A stretch of DNA of 64,000 nucleotides from the NCBI GenBank assembly GCA_033063855.1, contig CP093830.1, positions 15,748,854 through 15,812,853 on the forward strand. The letters run 5' to 3'. The DNA comes from Smittia aterrima (lineage: Eukaryota > Arthropoda > Insecta > Diptera > Chironomidae). The notes beneath the pieces are model-generated. The model was not told where the DNA came from. It was given only the letters and a program-made list of their open reading frames with translations, and ran no database searches. Shown one piece after another: positions 1 to 12,925 of this stretch. Position 1 is the stretch's first letter. Every line of letters starts with the position of its first letter. The position numbers and the translations under genes are program-made.

Positions 1-3000
1 GTTGAAAATATTCAGAAAACGAACGAAGGATATTACCTCTGCGAAGCTACGAACGGAATCGGATCAGGACTCTCAGCTGTCGTTCAATTGAATGTGCAAG
101 CTCCTCCAGAATTCTCCGAGAAATTGAGAAATCAAACAGCACGACGTGGTGAACCAGCTGTTCTCCAATGCGAAGCAAAGGGTGAAAAGCCAATCGGAAT
201 CTTGTGGAACATGAACAACATTCGACTCGATTCCAAATCCGATCCACGCTTCACAATCCGCGAAGAAATCTTGCCGAATGGAGTCATGTCAAGCCTATCG
301 ATCAAAAGAACCGAACGAACTGATACTGCTCTCTTCACTTGTGTTGCAACTAATGCTTTTGGAAGCGATGACACGAGCATCAACATGATCATCCAAGAAA
401 ACCCTGAAATGCCATATGGAATGAAAGTTTTGGATAAATCAGGTCGCACAATTCAGTTGAGCTGGAACAAACCTTACGATGGAAACTCTCCGTTGAAGCG
501 ATACATCATTGAATTCAAGAAATCTCGTGGAACTTGGGAGAGTGATATTGACCGTGTGATTGTTCCTGGAGATACAACTGAAGCTCAAGTACAGAAACTT
601 GCACCAGCAACCACTTACAATATTCGAATCGTAGCTGAGAATGACATTGGAGTTTCTGATTCATCAGACGTCGTCACAATTATCACAGCAGAAGAGGCAC
701 CAACAGGAAAACCACAAAATATTAATATCACTCCATCTAGCCAAACATCATTGCGTATCAGCTGGAAGCCTCCACTTAGAGGAGACTGGAATGGAGATAT
801 TCTCGGTTACTATGTCGGCTACAAACTTACATCATCGAACTCGTCATTCATCTTCGAAACTGTCAACTTCATGCCTGATACTGGAGAATCAAAGGAACAC
901 AATCTTGATATTACAAACTTGAAGACCTACACTCAATACTCTGTAGTTATCCAATCGTTTAACAAAGTCGGAGCTGGTCCAATCAGCGATGAATTGTCGT
1001 CATACACTGCTGAAGGAACTCCCGATCATCCACCAAGCGACACAATGTGCACAACACTGACATCTCAAACTATTCGCGTTTCATGGGTTTCTCCACCACT
1101 CGAGTCTGCTAATGGAGTCATTAAAGGATACAAGGTCGTCTACGCTCCTTCTGATATGTGGTTTGATGATAAAAGCAAAGATTATAAGAAGACATCATCA
1201 AGCGACACAGTTTTGCATGGACTCAAGAAGTATACGAACTACACGATTCAAGTTTTGGCAATGACCACAGGAGGTGATGGAGTTCGTAGTGCACCAATTT
1301 TCTGTCAGACAGATCAAGATACACCGGAAGCTCCTACAGCTGTCAAAGCATTGGTAATGTCAAGTGAAGCTATCCTCGTTTCATGGAAGCCACCAGCGCA
1401 ACCCAACGGAATCATCACTAAATACAAAGTTTACATAAAGTCGAGCGCTGAAAAGGAAAACAAAGAATTTGAGATCCCGGCTAATCAAATGAGCTACGAA
1501 GCTTCAGGACTCGCTCAAAACCAATACGAATTCTGGGTCTCTGCTATCACTCAAATTGGAGAAGGTCAAGTATCTGATCGAATTCCTGCTACTCCCGATG
1601 ACAAAGTTCCTGCAAAGATTGCTTCTTTCGATGACACATTTACTGCCACGTTCAAAGAAGACGCTAAGCTTCCTTGCCTCGCTGTTGGATCACCAACACC
1701 TGATATCACATGGAAGGTTAAAGGCGTCGAGTTCCAGCCAAATGACAGAGTTCGTCAACTTCCAGAAGGCTCACTTTATATTCGAGAAGTTATCAGACAG
1801 GATGCTGGTGAATACACTTGCACTGCTGAAAATTCTATTGCCAAAGATTCGATTACTCACAAATTGGTGATTCTTGGTAAGTAAAATATTTTTTTTAAAA
1901 AAAATCAAATCTCACGAAGTTTTCTTATCGTTTAGCACCACCTCAAGCTCCTCAAGTCATCGTTGGAGCGACTACAACGGATTCAATCACTGTTAAACTA
2001 AAGAAACATGAGACTGACTCTGCACCACAGCATGGCTTCACTCTTCATTACAAACCAGAGTTCGGCGAGTGGGAAGCAGCTGACGTCGCAGTCGAAGCTC
2101 AGAAATACACAATCGAGAATTTGTACTGCGGATCGAGATATCAAGTTTACTCAACTGCCTACAATTCAATTGGAGCTGGCGAACAATCTGACATTTTGAA
2201 TTTACGTACCAAAGGATCAAAGCCAATTCTTCCAGAAAAATCAAGATTCATTGAGGTTTCATCAAGCTCAATCACTTTGCACTTGCCAGCATGGAAAGAC
2301 GGCGGTTGCCGAATGTCTCATTTCGTCGTTGAACATAGAAAGAAGTAAGTTGCTTGTTGAATTAAATTATGAAACATTTTTTAATGAAATATTTAACAGG
2401 GACCAAGTCGAATGGAATCAAATCTCAAATAATGTCAAACCAGGAGGCAACTTTGTTGTTCTTGATCTTGAACCCGCATCATGGCAAGAATTTTACTTTA
2501 TAATTTTTTTATCAAATTAACTTCTCATCAATCATTAGGTACATGCTTCGAGTCACTGCACATAACAACGCTGGATTCACAGTTGCCGAATATGAATTCG
2601 CAACATTGACTGTCAATGGAGGTGAGTTTAGTAGCATGATGCACTTGAGTTTTGTAGCGCTTAAAGTAAAAGTTTACATCACAAAAAAACTTTATTTTTC
2701 GTTATAAATGTTTCAAACCATGTAGAGCTTTGTTCATTGAAAGCTGATACCCCGAGAGATATTATGAGTTCATTGGTTTCAAAATTGCATTTGTTTTCTA
2801 TGAGTTAAGGCAATAACAACAAAATTCGCAGTGTTCCGACCTCAGCTTCCAATCTGCAAGTCACAAGGCTGCCAATTGAACGACGAGCTTTTGCGATATC
2901 AGAACATTCTAATTGTCACTGAAACAACCGTTTATGTTAACACATTCGTTAAATCATTTTCGTTTCATTCAAAAACCAACTTCAATCGAATCGTTTCGCA

Positions 3001-5367
3001 TGAATTTATTAGAAGTTTCGTTTTCAAGTTAATCGTTCCGAGTTGAGGTCGCCGCTTTTGGCCTCTCCGAAGCTCATTCGGGTATCACTTTCAAAATCAA
3101 AGACGAGTCATTCTTTTCCAAATCAGGAGAGCAAACTAACTTGTGGTTGTTTCAGGGACAATTGCACCGTCTCGCGGAATCCCTGAATTAACCGCTGAGG
3201 ATGCGATTCGGATCATCGTGGCAAACCTTAATCTAGTCGTACCAGTTGTAGCAGCAATTCTTGTGATTATTATTGCCATCATTGTGATTTGCATTTTGCG
3301 TAGCAAGGGCCACAACCAAAAAGGTCAGTAGTTGATGACAAATCTTTTATTTCTCTTTTCTATTTATTCATAGCAACGATCGCTCCATCGAACGGAAATT
3401 ATCCCGACGTTTATTCGAGAATCCCGTGGATTCCCAACTGGCTCGATCTTAACGTCATGGTTCCATTTATTGCGACGTTAATTGTCTTGGCTGTCGGTAT
3501 CTTGGTGATTTGTGTCGCATACAGCAGAAGACGAGGACCAGACTCAGGACGAAATTCCAAAGATGTTTATTGTATGTTAACGGAACCAAAAGAAAAACCG
3601 CAAATTCCAATAACTTTACCGCCTATAGCACTTCTTCATCGTAACGCTTGACGCCATGTCCTTCCTTCATTTCTCTTGATTCATCATATATTTAAACTTT
3701 CTTTCTCTTTTTCAAATCGAAACAGATGATGTCGTTTACAATCAAGCTTTGGGTGGTCCCGGAGGAGCTGCCACTCTTGATAAACGTCGAGACCTTCGCG
3801 ACGAACTTGGATACATTGCACCACCAAATCGTAAACTTCCACCAGTACCAGGAACAACAAGTTATAACACATGCGATCGCATCAAGCGTGGGACTGTCAT
3901 AAGTAATTTTCAAAAGTCTTTTAGATCTTTCAACATTTCATTGTTAGATGTTTCCCGGTTCAATTTATTGTTCTTCCACTTAAAACCTTCAGTTGAAGTC
4001 ACTCGCTTGCATGAAGTGGCTTCCAAATGTTGTGATCAGAAAAATATTGCAAATCAAAATTTCATTAAATTTAATTCGACAAAAATCGCAAATTTTCCGA
4101 TCACTTTGATTATTTTTTTTTTCATAAAACTATTTTATTTTGAAAACAAAGAAGGTCGATCCGCAAGCAATGCGTGCACTTGGGACTTCCGTCGACCAAT
4201 TTATGAGGAATTGAAACAAGGATCGCCTCCACCATTACCTCCTTCAAGACATTATCGCGCTCCAGATTACTATCACTCACACGCAGGTTCGGAATTTATT
4301 TTGATTTGGCTTTCTCATTTTTGAAGTTGTTTATGATTTGATTACTGGCTTGAATAACAAATAATTTTTATGTCTGGTTACTAATTCATTAAGGTAAGTC
4401 CACCTAGTTTGGTTTACACAGCATGCTTGCGTTTAACATTTTTAATATCGAAACATTCTTTCTCGTTTAGGCGTTGAAGATGAAATCTGTCCCTACGCAA
4501 CTTTCCATTTACTTGGCTTCCGTGAAGAAATGGATCCATCGAAAGCACTCAACTTTCAAACTTTCCCGAATGGACAACATATTGGAACAATGGGTCCGGG
4601 AGGTCCAATGCCTCATCCTGCTCACATGCACTCTCGCGCTGGTTCTCAATCGATGGTAAAATATTATTCTAAAAAAATGTTTCAATGACTTACAATCGAT
4701 TTATTGAACAGCCTCGAGCAAATCGTTTCGCTCGCAAGAACAGCCAAGGTGGTCAAAGCTCAATCTACTCTCCGGCACCTGAATACGATGATCCTGCAAA
4801 TTATGCTCCAGAAGAAGATCAATATAGACGTTGCAATCCTTATGGACAATCTGGAGGCGGTGATTCTCTTTACTGCGGACCTGAATATGATGATCCAGCA
4901 AACTGCGCCGAAGAAGATCAATACGGCTCGCAATACTGTGGACCTTACACTTCAGCACCTTACGATCATTACGATTCACGTGGCTCAATTGGTAGGCGCA
5001 GCGTTGGTTCAATTAAAAATCAATTAAATGGCAATGGATCACCGGAACCTCCACCACCACCGCCGCCTCGCAATCACGAAACTAGCAACTCATCATTCAA
5101 CGATTCTAAAGAGAGCAATGAAATTTCTGAGGCTGAATGCGACCGCGATAATGGACCTCGCGGGAACTATGGAGGTGAAAGTTTCATTATTAATTGCTTC
5201 GTATTTCTAAAATTATTCTTTTAATTACAGAAACCAAATCGGTTCCTGTCTCGCCAGGGCCAAACAGCAAAATGCCGCCGCCTCCTCAACAAATGCAGCA
5301 ACAACAGCAGCCGGGACCGCCGGGACAAGAATCTCAGCCTACAATCTTGTGGCAGTGTAACTTGTAA
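1..5367 (+). CDS. Dscam1: Dscam1, 3' part (Ig/FNIII cell-adhesion receptor), 5' truncated by window edge
   Basis: Homophilic neuronal and immune receptor. Exons: 1-1876, 1936-2344, 2400-2483, 2539-2621, one of two transmembrane exons (3156-3323 or 3374-3571), 3726-3902, 4152-4286, 4471-4655, 4712-5174, 5231-5367. The sum is divisible by three with either membrane exon (1239 or 1249 codons). Order: end of an Ig domain (YYLCEATNGIGSG), Ig9 (FSEKLRNQTARRGEPAVLQC), four FNIII, Ig10 (ASFDDTFTATFKEDAKLPCL), two FNIII, TM, tail. Tail landmarks match fly Dscam1: DELGYIAPPNRKLPPVPG, EDEICPYATFHLLGF, two EYDDPAN repeats, a PPPPPPP run and SFNDSKESNEISEAECD. The last exon ends in a Gln/Pro-rich segment (QQMQQQQQPGPPGQ) and ILWQCNL, not the fly C-terminus I remember, so it may be one of several C-terminal isoforms. 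The variable ectodomain exon clusters lie upstream of the window. Confidence 0.96.
3156..3323 (+). CDS. Dscam1: Dscam1 alternative transmembrane exon, upstream copy
   Basis: Acceptor TTTCAG at 3150-3155 and donor GTCAGT at 3324. It enters and leaves in phase 1, exactly like its neighbour at 3374-3571. It encodes GTIAPSRGIPELTAEDAIRI, then the hydrophobic span LVVPVVAAILVIIIAIIVIC and a short ILRSKGHNQK tail. This matches one of the two mutually exclusive fly TM exons. Joined to 3726 it reads NQK-DDVVYNQ. Confidence 0.93.
3374..3571 (+). CDS. Dscam1: Dscam1 alternative transmembrane exon, downstream copy
   Basis: Acceptor TTCATAG at 3367-3373 and donor GTATGT at 3572, both phase 1. It encodes TIAPSNGNYPDVYSRIPWIP, then a membrane span around VPFIATLIVLAVGILVICVA and the basic stop-transfer YSRRRGP. 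Joined to 3726 it reads KDVY-YDVVYNQ, as in the fly exon. Only 50 nt separate it from the other TM exon, probably too short for splicing both together, which fits mutually exclusive use (inference). Confidence 0.92.
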
Positions 5368-7344
5368 GCTAGATGATCAATCAAAACTTTCCCTCTAGCA
5401 TTTGCAAATGTCATCTAATGGACATCAAAAAAAGTAAATTTTTCTATTAACCAATACTTTTAAGATAGCCGAACATAAATAATTTCAAAATATCGACTGC
5501 TGATTAAGAAGCGTAAAACAAATTACTCAGAACCATTCAACCAACAGCAAACTAAACCTTATTGATATTTCATATTGCATAACGTCGTTTATCACAAAAC
5601 AGAAAATAGCGCTTGAACATAAAATTTAATTCGTCGGATTCGTAAGAGAAAATAATGATTGCTCGTAGATATGGTGAATTAGAAAATCGATTGAAGAAGA
5701 AAACTTCTATTTGCTTGTAGACATTTCTTGGTTTTCTACGTAAAAGAAGCCAAAGCGAGAAAAATATTCAATCCATTGACTTTTTAATGTTAAGCTTGTC
5801 GTTCAAGAAACTTTTTCAAGAAATTCGCAGCGAAAATTATTTTTTTGTTTTGCCTAAATAATTTTAAACTAATTTTTCAATCATTTGTAAACCCTCTCGT
5901 GTGTCAAATGAACTTTCAGAAATCAGATAATGAATGGAAATCTTATGATTTGTTGTGATTGTTTCGTGTGATTGCTTTAAACAAAATTTTATTTAAAGAC
6001 ACTTCTGCTTCCAATTAGCTTTTCGTTTGAACGTTTGCTGCAAATAAGATCACGAGAACTAATAGAAATTGCTAATACATGAATGTAGCTGTTAGAATAT
6101 AAGAATTTTTAAGAACATTTAATGTATGAATTACATGTGAATTTACCTCCTCCATTCATTTATCAACGTGGACGTGTCCCAAGTGACGTAGATATTCGAC
6201 TTAGAAATAATTTATAAATGCAGGGATGAATTTTCTTTAAACTGCTGAACTGCATTTGAGATTTTTCTTCGGAACTTTTTTTTGGTTTAGAGAAACCTCG
6301 ACGGTTGTTGATTTTATTTTACGACATTAATCGCAGTGGCGAAAACATTTTCCAGCAAAAAGCATGATAACGATAAAAATGTGATTTTAATTTTACTAAT
6401 TTTTCACCATTTGAAGCCAATTTGTTTATGGTTTAGCGTTTTTAATTTTAGTTTATTCGGGGCTCTAGACATTTTTCGAGAATATCCAAAAGTAAATTTA
6501 AACATTTAAATAACTGACAATGTTTGTAGTAATGTTTTTTATGAATAATCTCAAGGTTCAATCAAATTTTAATATTTCAATGAAACCAAAACATGAACAA
6601 GCTTCAGATCAAAATTTTTCAACCTTAAAACACATCACAGATGATGCCAAATAAAATTTTGTGTCATATTTTTATTTAAGGATTCATGCATTTATAAGAT
6701 AACTTATAATTTTAACCAAAAACTAATTTAGTTTTATCGATTTTTGAAAGCTGAAATTAACAAATTTACAATAACAATTTACTGATTTAATTTTATCTTC
6801 AACCAAAAACCATTACATGAAATAAAAATATTGAATTTCAACACAATCAATTAGATTTTTAACGAAACATTACAGGAAGAGAAAATAATCAATCTCGATA
6901 CTGATCAGGCAAAGAAAGTTAAGACTTACATATTTGATATGAACTTTCAATAAAAGTTTACAAAGGAAACCATCGATTTGAAATCACAGCTGATCTTTTT
7001 CGCGCTTTTTGTTACTCGATTTTGCAAGTGAAAAAGTTTTCTGTGTAAGTTTTCTGCTGAAATAAAATAGCCTCCACCAAATAATTTTCAAAAGATTTAA
7101 TTGTTGAAAAAATTTATTTCATAGATTTTTCTTATCTAATACTGCGAAAAAAATAATTGTCTTAGTTTGTTTTCATCAAATGCTAATAATTTCTAATTTT
7201 TATCGAATCAAAGTTTTTAAATTTGAAGGCTACTTAAGGTTTAATACTAAATAGTTGGATCTAGAATACAATTTTGATAGAAAGCTGATCAATTTCTGAG
7301 TGTTAATCCATTTATATTAATTGTTTAAGGCATCTGAAACGCGA
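5368..7344. other. Dscam1 3'UTR and convergent intergenic DNA
   Basis: AT-rich sequence between the Dscam1 stop and the Hr78 stop on the other strand, with no convincing ORF. Candidate plus-strand AATAAA signals lie at 6650-6655, 6821-6826 and 6949-6954. A minus-strand signal (TTTATT on plus) at 7113-7118 would suit Hr78. The actual cleavage sites cannot be told from sequence. Confidence 0.55.
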
Positions 7345-9092
7345 CTACTTTTCGTCTCCACTGTAGTTGTTCATATAATACCGTTGATCGTCGCTGTTCA
7401 TTGAATGAGAATTATTCTCGTCGTTAATGTCGATATCTTTCTCTCTCTTCACTTCTTGTCGATATTCACCAGCTTCGGAATTCAGGCTGATAATGTAAGG
7501 AATTACATTTTCGATTTTAATGAAGTCAACGAGGATATTGAAGAAGAGTTTCTCAGTAATCTTTCCATCCAACTGCGGAAGAATTGAAATCATCCGGAAT
7601 ATCGAAACGATCCGGTCATGAGCGAAAGTTTGTGAAGTTTCCTTCGATCGCAAATAGTTTTGAAGATTAGTGGAAATCTTTTGATGATGCAGCTTCAATT
7701 TCAGTTCAGGCAAACAACCGAATTTGTTTGGATTGAAAAGACAAAGGATTCGCAGGTGCGCAAATTCAATTCCATCCAATTCAAGTTGAGTCACCGAGTC
7801 AATGAACTTATTGATCAACATTATTGCTGTGAGCATCTTTTTAAGCTTCTGTCCACTAGTTGGCTTAGCTTCACCTTTGCCAGTTAGTTTGTTTTGATTT
7901 GGATCCGAATTGTAGATAATAAGTGATTTAACGTAGTTGACCAATGTTGAGATTACCATCGACTTCAGTTGCGTAGGTTGTGAGGACGAGGAGATTGTCT
8001 GAGCGAGTCCAAGAACTAGCATCTCTGACCAATTAAGTTTTAACATTTCACTTTGAGCTTCAGCACCAAAGAACTGCCAGACCTGAATTTCTCTTAACCA
8101 GTCAATTGATTTGAACAAAATGCGACTTCCAACTTCACAGACGAAGTGCATTTTTGGAAGTAAATTTGGCAGTTGAATCTTAAATTGCGTTAAATTTTCG
8201 TCCATTAAATTTGTTAAGAACGTTTGAGTCAGCTCATCATTAGCGTTGCCGTTATTGTAAGTATCAAAAGTATCTTGAAGTGATGACTCAATCGTTGAAA
8301 TCATGTCAAACAACGTTTCATTCAGATGCTTCTGCTCAAGCACCGATTCAATCAGATCACTCGGCTCGTTGGTCATGTTCAGCTTAGCTTCATTAATTTC
8401 GTCGACGAAAGCTTCTTCAATTTTGATGCCCGTTGAATCAGCGGTTTTGGATGGTGACGTTTGAAAGTTTTGCGAGGAGTTTACGCCAGCAGCAGCGTGC
8501 ATCAGCAAAGGATTCAATTGGAAGAGACTTAAATAATTGACAGTATCATTATTTGAATCTTTTTTAAGGCGTGATTTAGATTGTGATGAAATCATTTCCT
8601 GATCATTCTCCGATGTAGAGCTCTTGTGAGCTTCTTTTCGATCAACGATTGGTTTTCTCTCATGTTGAACAGCTAAAAATGATATTTAACATTTGAATAT
8701 ACTCTAACAAACTCAAGCTTTACGACTTTAGTGTCTCACCAGATCTCAACTTACAATCTGATCGCATTCCTGAAGCTAAGCATTTGGCCAGCCTGCAATA
8801 CTGGCAACGGTTCCGATGATGCTTCGTGACCTCGCAGTTCATCGCTCCACGACACTGATAGCCCAACTGCTTTCTTATCGATCGTTTGAAGAAGCCTTTG
8901 CATCCTTCACAACTTATTGCACCTGCCAAAGAGAAAAATTCCAATAAGTTTCTTTAAAGTTCAGAGCGTGACGATTTAGAGCTTACCGTAATGTCTTCCT
9001 GAAGCTCGATCACCACACACCAAACAAAACTCTATGTTGCTTCCTCCCATATCGAGCTTTGACTGATGCGACATATCCAACGATTGATCCAT
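7345..9092 (-). CDS. Hr78: Nuclear receptor Hr78 (NR2D1, TR2/TR4-like)
   Basis: Ligand-regulated transcription factor acting in the nucleus; in Drosophila it belongs to the ecdysone response. Minus-strand exons: 9092-8987, 8922-8755, 8672-7345, giving 533 aa. The first ATG follows an in-frame TAG seven codons upstream. Two C4 zinc fingers span about residues 24-90: CLVCGDRASGRHYG, then P-box CEGCKGFFKRS and CRGAMNCEVTKHHRNRCQYC. The DBD ends GMRSDSVQHERKP, matching fly Hr78. The rest is a variable hinge with QLNPLLMHAAAG, then a C-terminal region consistent with a ligand-binding domain (FVCEVGSRILFKSIDWLREI), ending YMNNYSGDEK. Introns of 64 and 82 nt interrupt the DBD; the hinge and LBD lie on one exon. 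Confidence 0.94.
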
Positions 9093-12000
9093 CGTCGTCT
9101 GAATCAACTAACGCTAAGAGAGCAAGTGGAAATTCTCATAAGATTTTTCTTTGATTTTCTGTTACAGTTATTTATTCATTCACAAACACAAGCGCGAGAA
9201 ACTCAACTAGATTATTCACAGTTAGATAAAAAGTTTCTTGAACTCTATGTTTCATTATATTCTTGATTGGATGTGACAACGGTTCGAGAGATACCTGTGG
9301 CTACTTTCCGTTTCCACACGCTTTTTATCATTACGAAAGTGTCTCATCCACCATACAGATCGATCACATACAGACAAAGATACGTTTTAAAGGTCAAATC
9401 AACTTTAATGTCAAATGTGGGTTGGAATAAGGAAGAAATGAAAGCAAAGTTTGTTAAAGTCTCAGCATTCGCACTTGTGTGATTAGAATGATAATGAAAC
9501 TCGATCTTACCTCTTCACTTCAATATTTTAGTAAACTTCTACGAAAAATATTTTTCAGTTGCTTATTGATCACAAAATCATTTTATTTTGCACTGTTCGT
9601 GGTCTTTGGAAGACTCAACAATACTTTGCGATAAAGATTGTTAGACAGAAAGCTTTTTTTAAAATTAAATTCCGAGACAAATAAATTCTCCGTCCGAACG
9701 ACAAGTTTGTCGATGTGTGTTTTGGATTATTGAACATAACCAAAAGTTTTTTTTTTGAACGCATCCGATTTTATTGTTCCCTCGACTTACCAATTGTCAC
9801 AAGGATGTCCCTTCGTAAACCGTTAAAAAAATTGTCAAGTTTATTTTGTGATTAAATTTTATTTTGTCACATCACCTATTTGATGATATTTTCGAGAATA
9901 TTTCCGTTAAGATCTTAAAAATTGAAGCTCTTCCAATACTGCAATCACAAAAGAACAAAAGATGTTTGATATTTTCTTTGATGAGGCATTTATTTTATGG
10001 ATGTGAGAGGCATTTATTTTACACATAAATATTTATACAAATATATACGTTTCAATATTTTTCTTCTTCATTTATCCCAAATAAAACTTAAGACTAGGTA
10101 AGTGGATGTCACTTTCTTTTTATTTCCTTAAAAAATGTTAAGTTTCTTCCTGTTCAACTGAGGATGAATTAGAAATGAGAGGGAGAGGTGGGGTCAAGAC
10201 TGGAGATTTCTTCTTTAATGTGAACTCTTTTTTTCTGTCATAAACAACGAGGAACTTTTTACATTATTTCATTCTGAAAAGTTTTAAGTTTCTCCACTAT
10301 TTTCACATTTTGTAAATCGTCATCAATTAGGTCTTCGATTTAAGTTTTTGAATTAATTTTCTTTCTCTTTTTTGTTTGAAGTCGATATCGGCTTAAATAT
10401 CTTGATTTTTCTATATATTCATCACACATAAAAGGCAAAATTTTGTTATCTCTCTTTTTTTTCTTCTTAAATTTCCCCAGAATAAATATACGTTACCAAT
10501 TATTCGACAATTTTTCCTGCTTTTCATCGAATGTGCCGAAAGCAACAGCAAAAATGTTTTTCTTTCCTTTTTGCTGACAACAAGCGTCGTCGCTTGTTAC
10601 CGTAAACAGGCTTAAATAGTGTCCAATTATCTGCCGTGACCTTCTCCGAATCTTGAGTTTTCTCAGCTTTTGGAATTAGACTTTTTTAATTTTCCGGGAA
10701 AACATCATTAGGAAGGTTTATAAGCCTTTTTAGTAAAGTTTTGTAGAACTAAAGTTAAGCTCCTTTCGATTAAACGCGAAACAGAGAATTTCAATTTGTT
10801 TGTCGCTTCGGTAAGCAGCTTAGAAACTGACTCAATTTGACTGAATTTCCACTTCGTCTCGGCAGTAAAAGGGGCTTTTTACTCTAATTTAACATCATTG
10901 CATCCTCAATTCTTTGTCTCATCATCGTTTCTGTCAGTTATTCAGTCAATTTGAAATCATCAACAAAAGATAATTCGTTTTGCTGTTGTTATCGTCTTGC
11001 ATTCAACAAACAGTCAAACAAACATTTTTTTCTTACTCTTTTTTCATTGGAAGGGAAATTTTTTGGGATTCCTTGAAATTCAAACGTTTTTTTCTTTGAG
11101 TTAAGAAGAGTTGTGTGTGTATGAGTGAGTGTGTTTGTTAATCTAAATGTATAATTGGTACAGCTTGAAATCTGCAATCGTAATTAGTCGCGAAATTAAA
11201 GAATCGCCACTTCACGAACATCATCATCATATATAAGTTATCATGTTTAACAATAATGTAGCTGCCTTGTCCATGAGAACTTGTATTTCATATAATTTAA
11301 AGAATTGTTTACTATACTAGGAAACTTTCATGATAACGTTCTCAACCTACGTAAAGCTCTGTGAAGTCATTTCAAATTACGAATATCATCGCCATCATCA
11401 TCATCGAGCTTTATGTAATTTTAGGACGTTCTCTGTTGGTTGCAACGATTTGTCACATTTCTCAAAAGAAAACCATCGATAGTTAAGCTCAACGTTGAAA
11501 CTCAATAATTCAAAGTGATTTCCAATTCAAAATATGTACTTGCATTGCTTTCGATCAATTGATAATTTTTGTTTCTTTATATTTTTACTTTTTCTTCTTC
11601 TTCTTTTGAGAGGTTAACTTAAATCTTGGTTTCAACTGGGAATTGCTTCGTTCAAGGTTTAGTTTTATCATAAATAATTATAAACCAAATGATATTCGTT
11701 ACGATTAGTTCTCAATTCTTCTTTTGATTAATAATTGAAACTCTTCGGTGTTTTTGCATCCGTTTCTTGCGAAAAGTCTTTCTTTGTCTTGTAAATTTAG
11801 TAATCTTCATTGTTCATCGTTACACTTAAAGCAAGTTTTTCATTTCATTTTACTTTAATAACAATTTAGGTTCTGAATTGATGATGAAAACTTGTTGCCA
11901 CCAGACTCGTTTAATTTAAATTTTTCATACTTTACTATGAGACTTGCTATCTATAAAATGATTTTTTTTTCATTAAAATAAAACGGTTAATAAAACAACC

Positions 12001-12925
12001 GAGTTGATGTTGAAGTTGAAGGGAAAGGGAGTCACGAGAAGCTCTTTTTTGTTTTGAACGTTTCATCCTTTTTCTCTTAATTTGACTTTTTGATGTAAAG
12101 CTTTCGCGAATTGTCCCATCAACTTCAACACTCGAATACCAATTCTTGATTCAAAAGAAATATTTTTTTTTTTAGATAAGAAGTAGTTTTTAGCTGCCCA
12201 ATTATTGACTTTAGTCTTAAGAAGTTATTTTCCCTTTTGTCATTTTTTTCATGTAAATTTTTCATGTAAATCATCAAAAGTTTCTTTCGCAAGCTTTCTC
12301 TCACTTCGCGTCATTTTCGCGAGTCTCGTCGTTGAACCAATTTGACCACAACTGTAACAGAGATTCTTGTAAGGCATTTGAACGTAAACATCATCTCATA
12401 AATCCTCTTGAAACAGTTGATTGTCTTAAGAGAAGTTGCTTGACTTTGCACTTTACCCAGAAAGAGACGAGTCCTCGCAAAAATTCTGTTGCTCGCTGGA
12501 TGATTTTGAAAGCCAATAGGCTTCTCTATACTTTTGACTAAGACCACAATATTACATCATCCTTTTTAGATGTTGAAAGACGAAGAAAACTCCAGCGCAG
12601 CAAGAGCGTGATTTGAAACTTGTGAAACTTTTGACAATAAAACTATTTTTTGACACTTCTTATCATTTTGCATTTAATTTCTTTTTACAAGTTTCCCATG
12701 AAAAATCGAAGCCGATTTGACGTTACTTTAAAATTGTTTCGGGAAACGCTAACATTATAGCCTGAAATTTTTTTTGTTTTTATTTATTCAGTTCTTTTAG
12801 TCTCGTTTATTTATCAAGCGAGCCCTCCATTTGGTTTATGTTATAGTTTTTTTAAATGTTTAAAGTTATTTGAAGAGTTGTTTCCTGCGTTTTGAAGCGA
12901 GCGGTTGCAATCAGAAGACGACACC
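9093..12925. other. Intergenic DNA: Hr78 5' side and jeb 3' side
   Basis: AT-rich, with only short ORFs of poor coding quality. Both flanking genes are on the minus strand, so the Hr78 promoter and 5'UTR should lie from 9093 upward and the jeb 3'UTR from 12925 downward. Small (CAT)n-like runs occur at about 11219-11230 and 11391-11405. No RNA gene or mobile element was recognised. Confidence 0.5.

Noticed and set aside
9066..9482. Two adjacent plus-strand ORFs over the Hr78 first exon
   Set aside because: The first is antisense to the Hr78 start; neither has a recognisable domain or splice structure.
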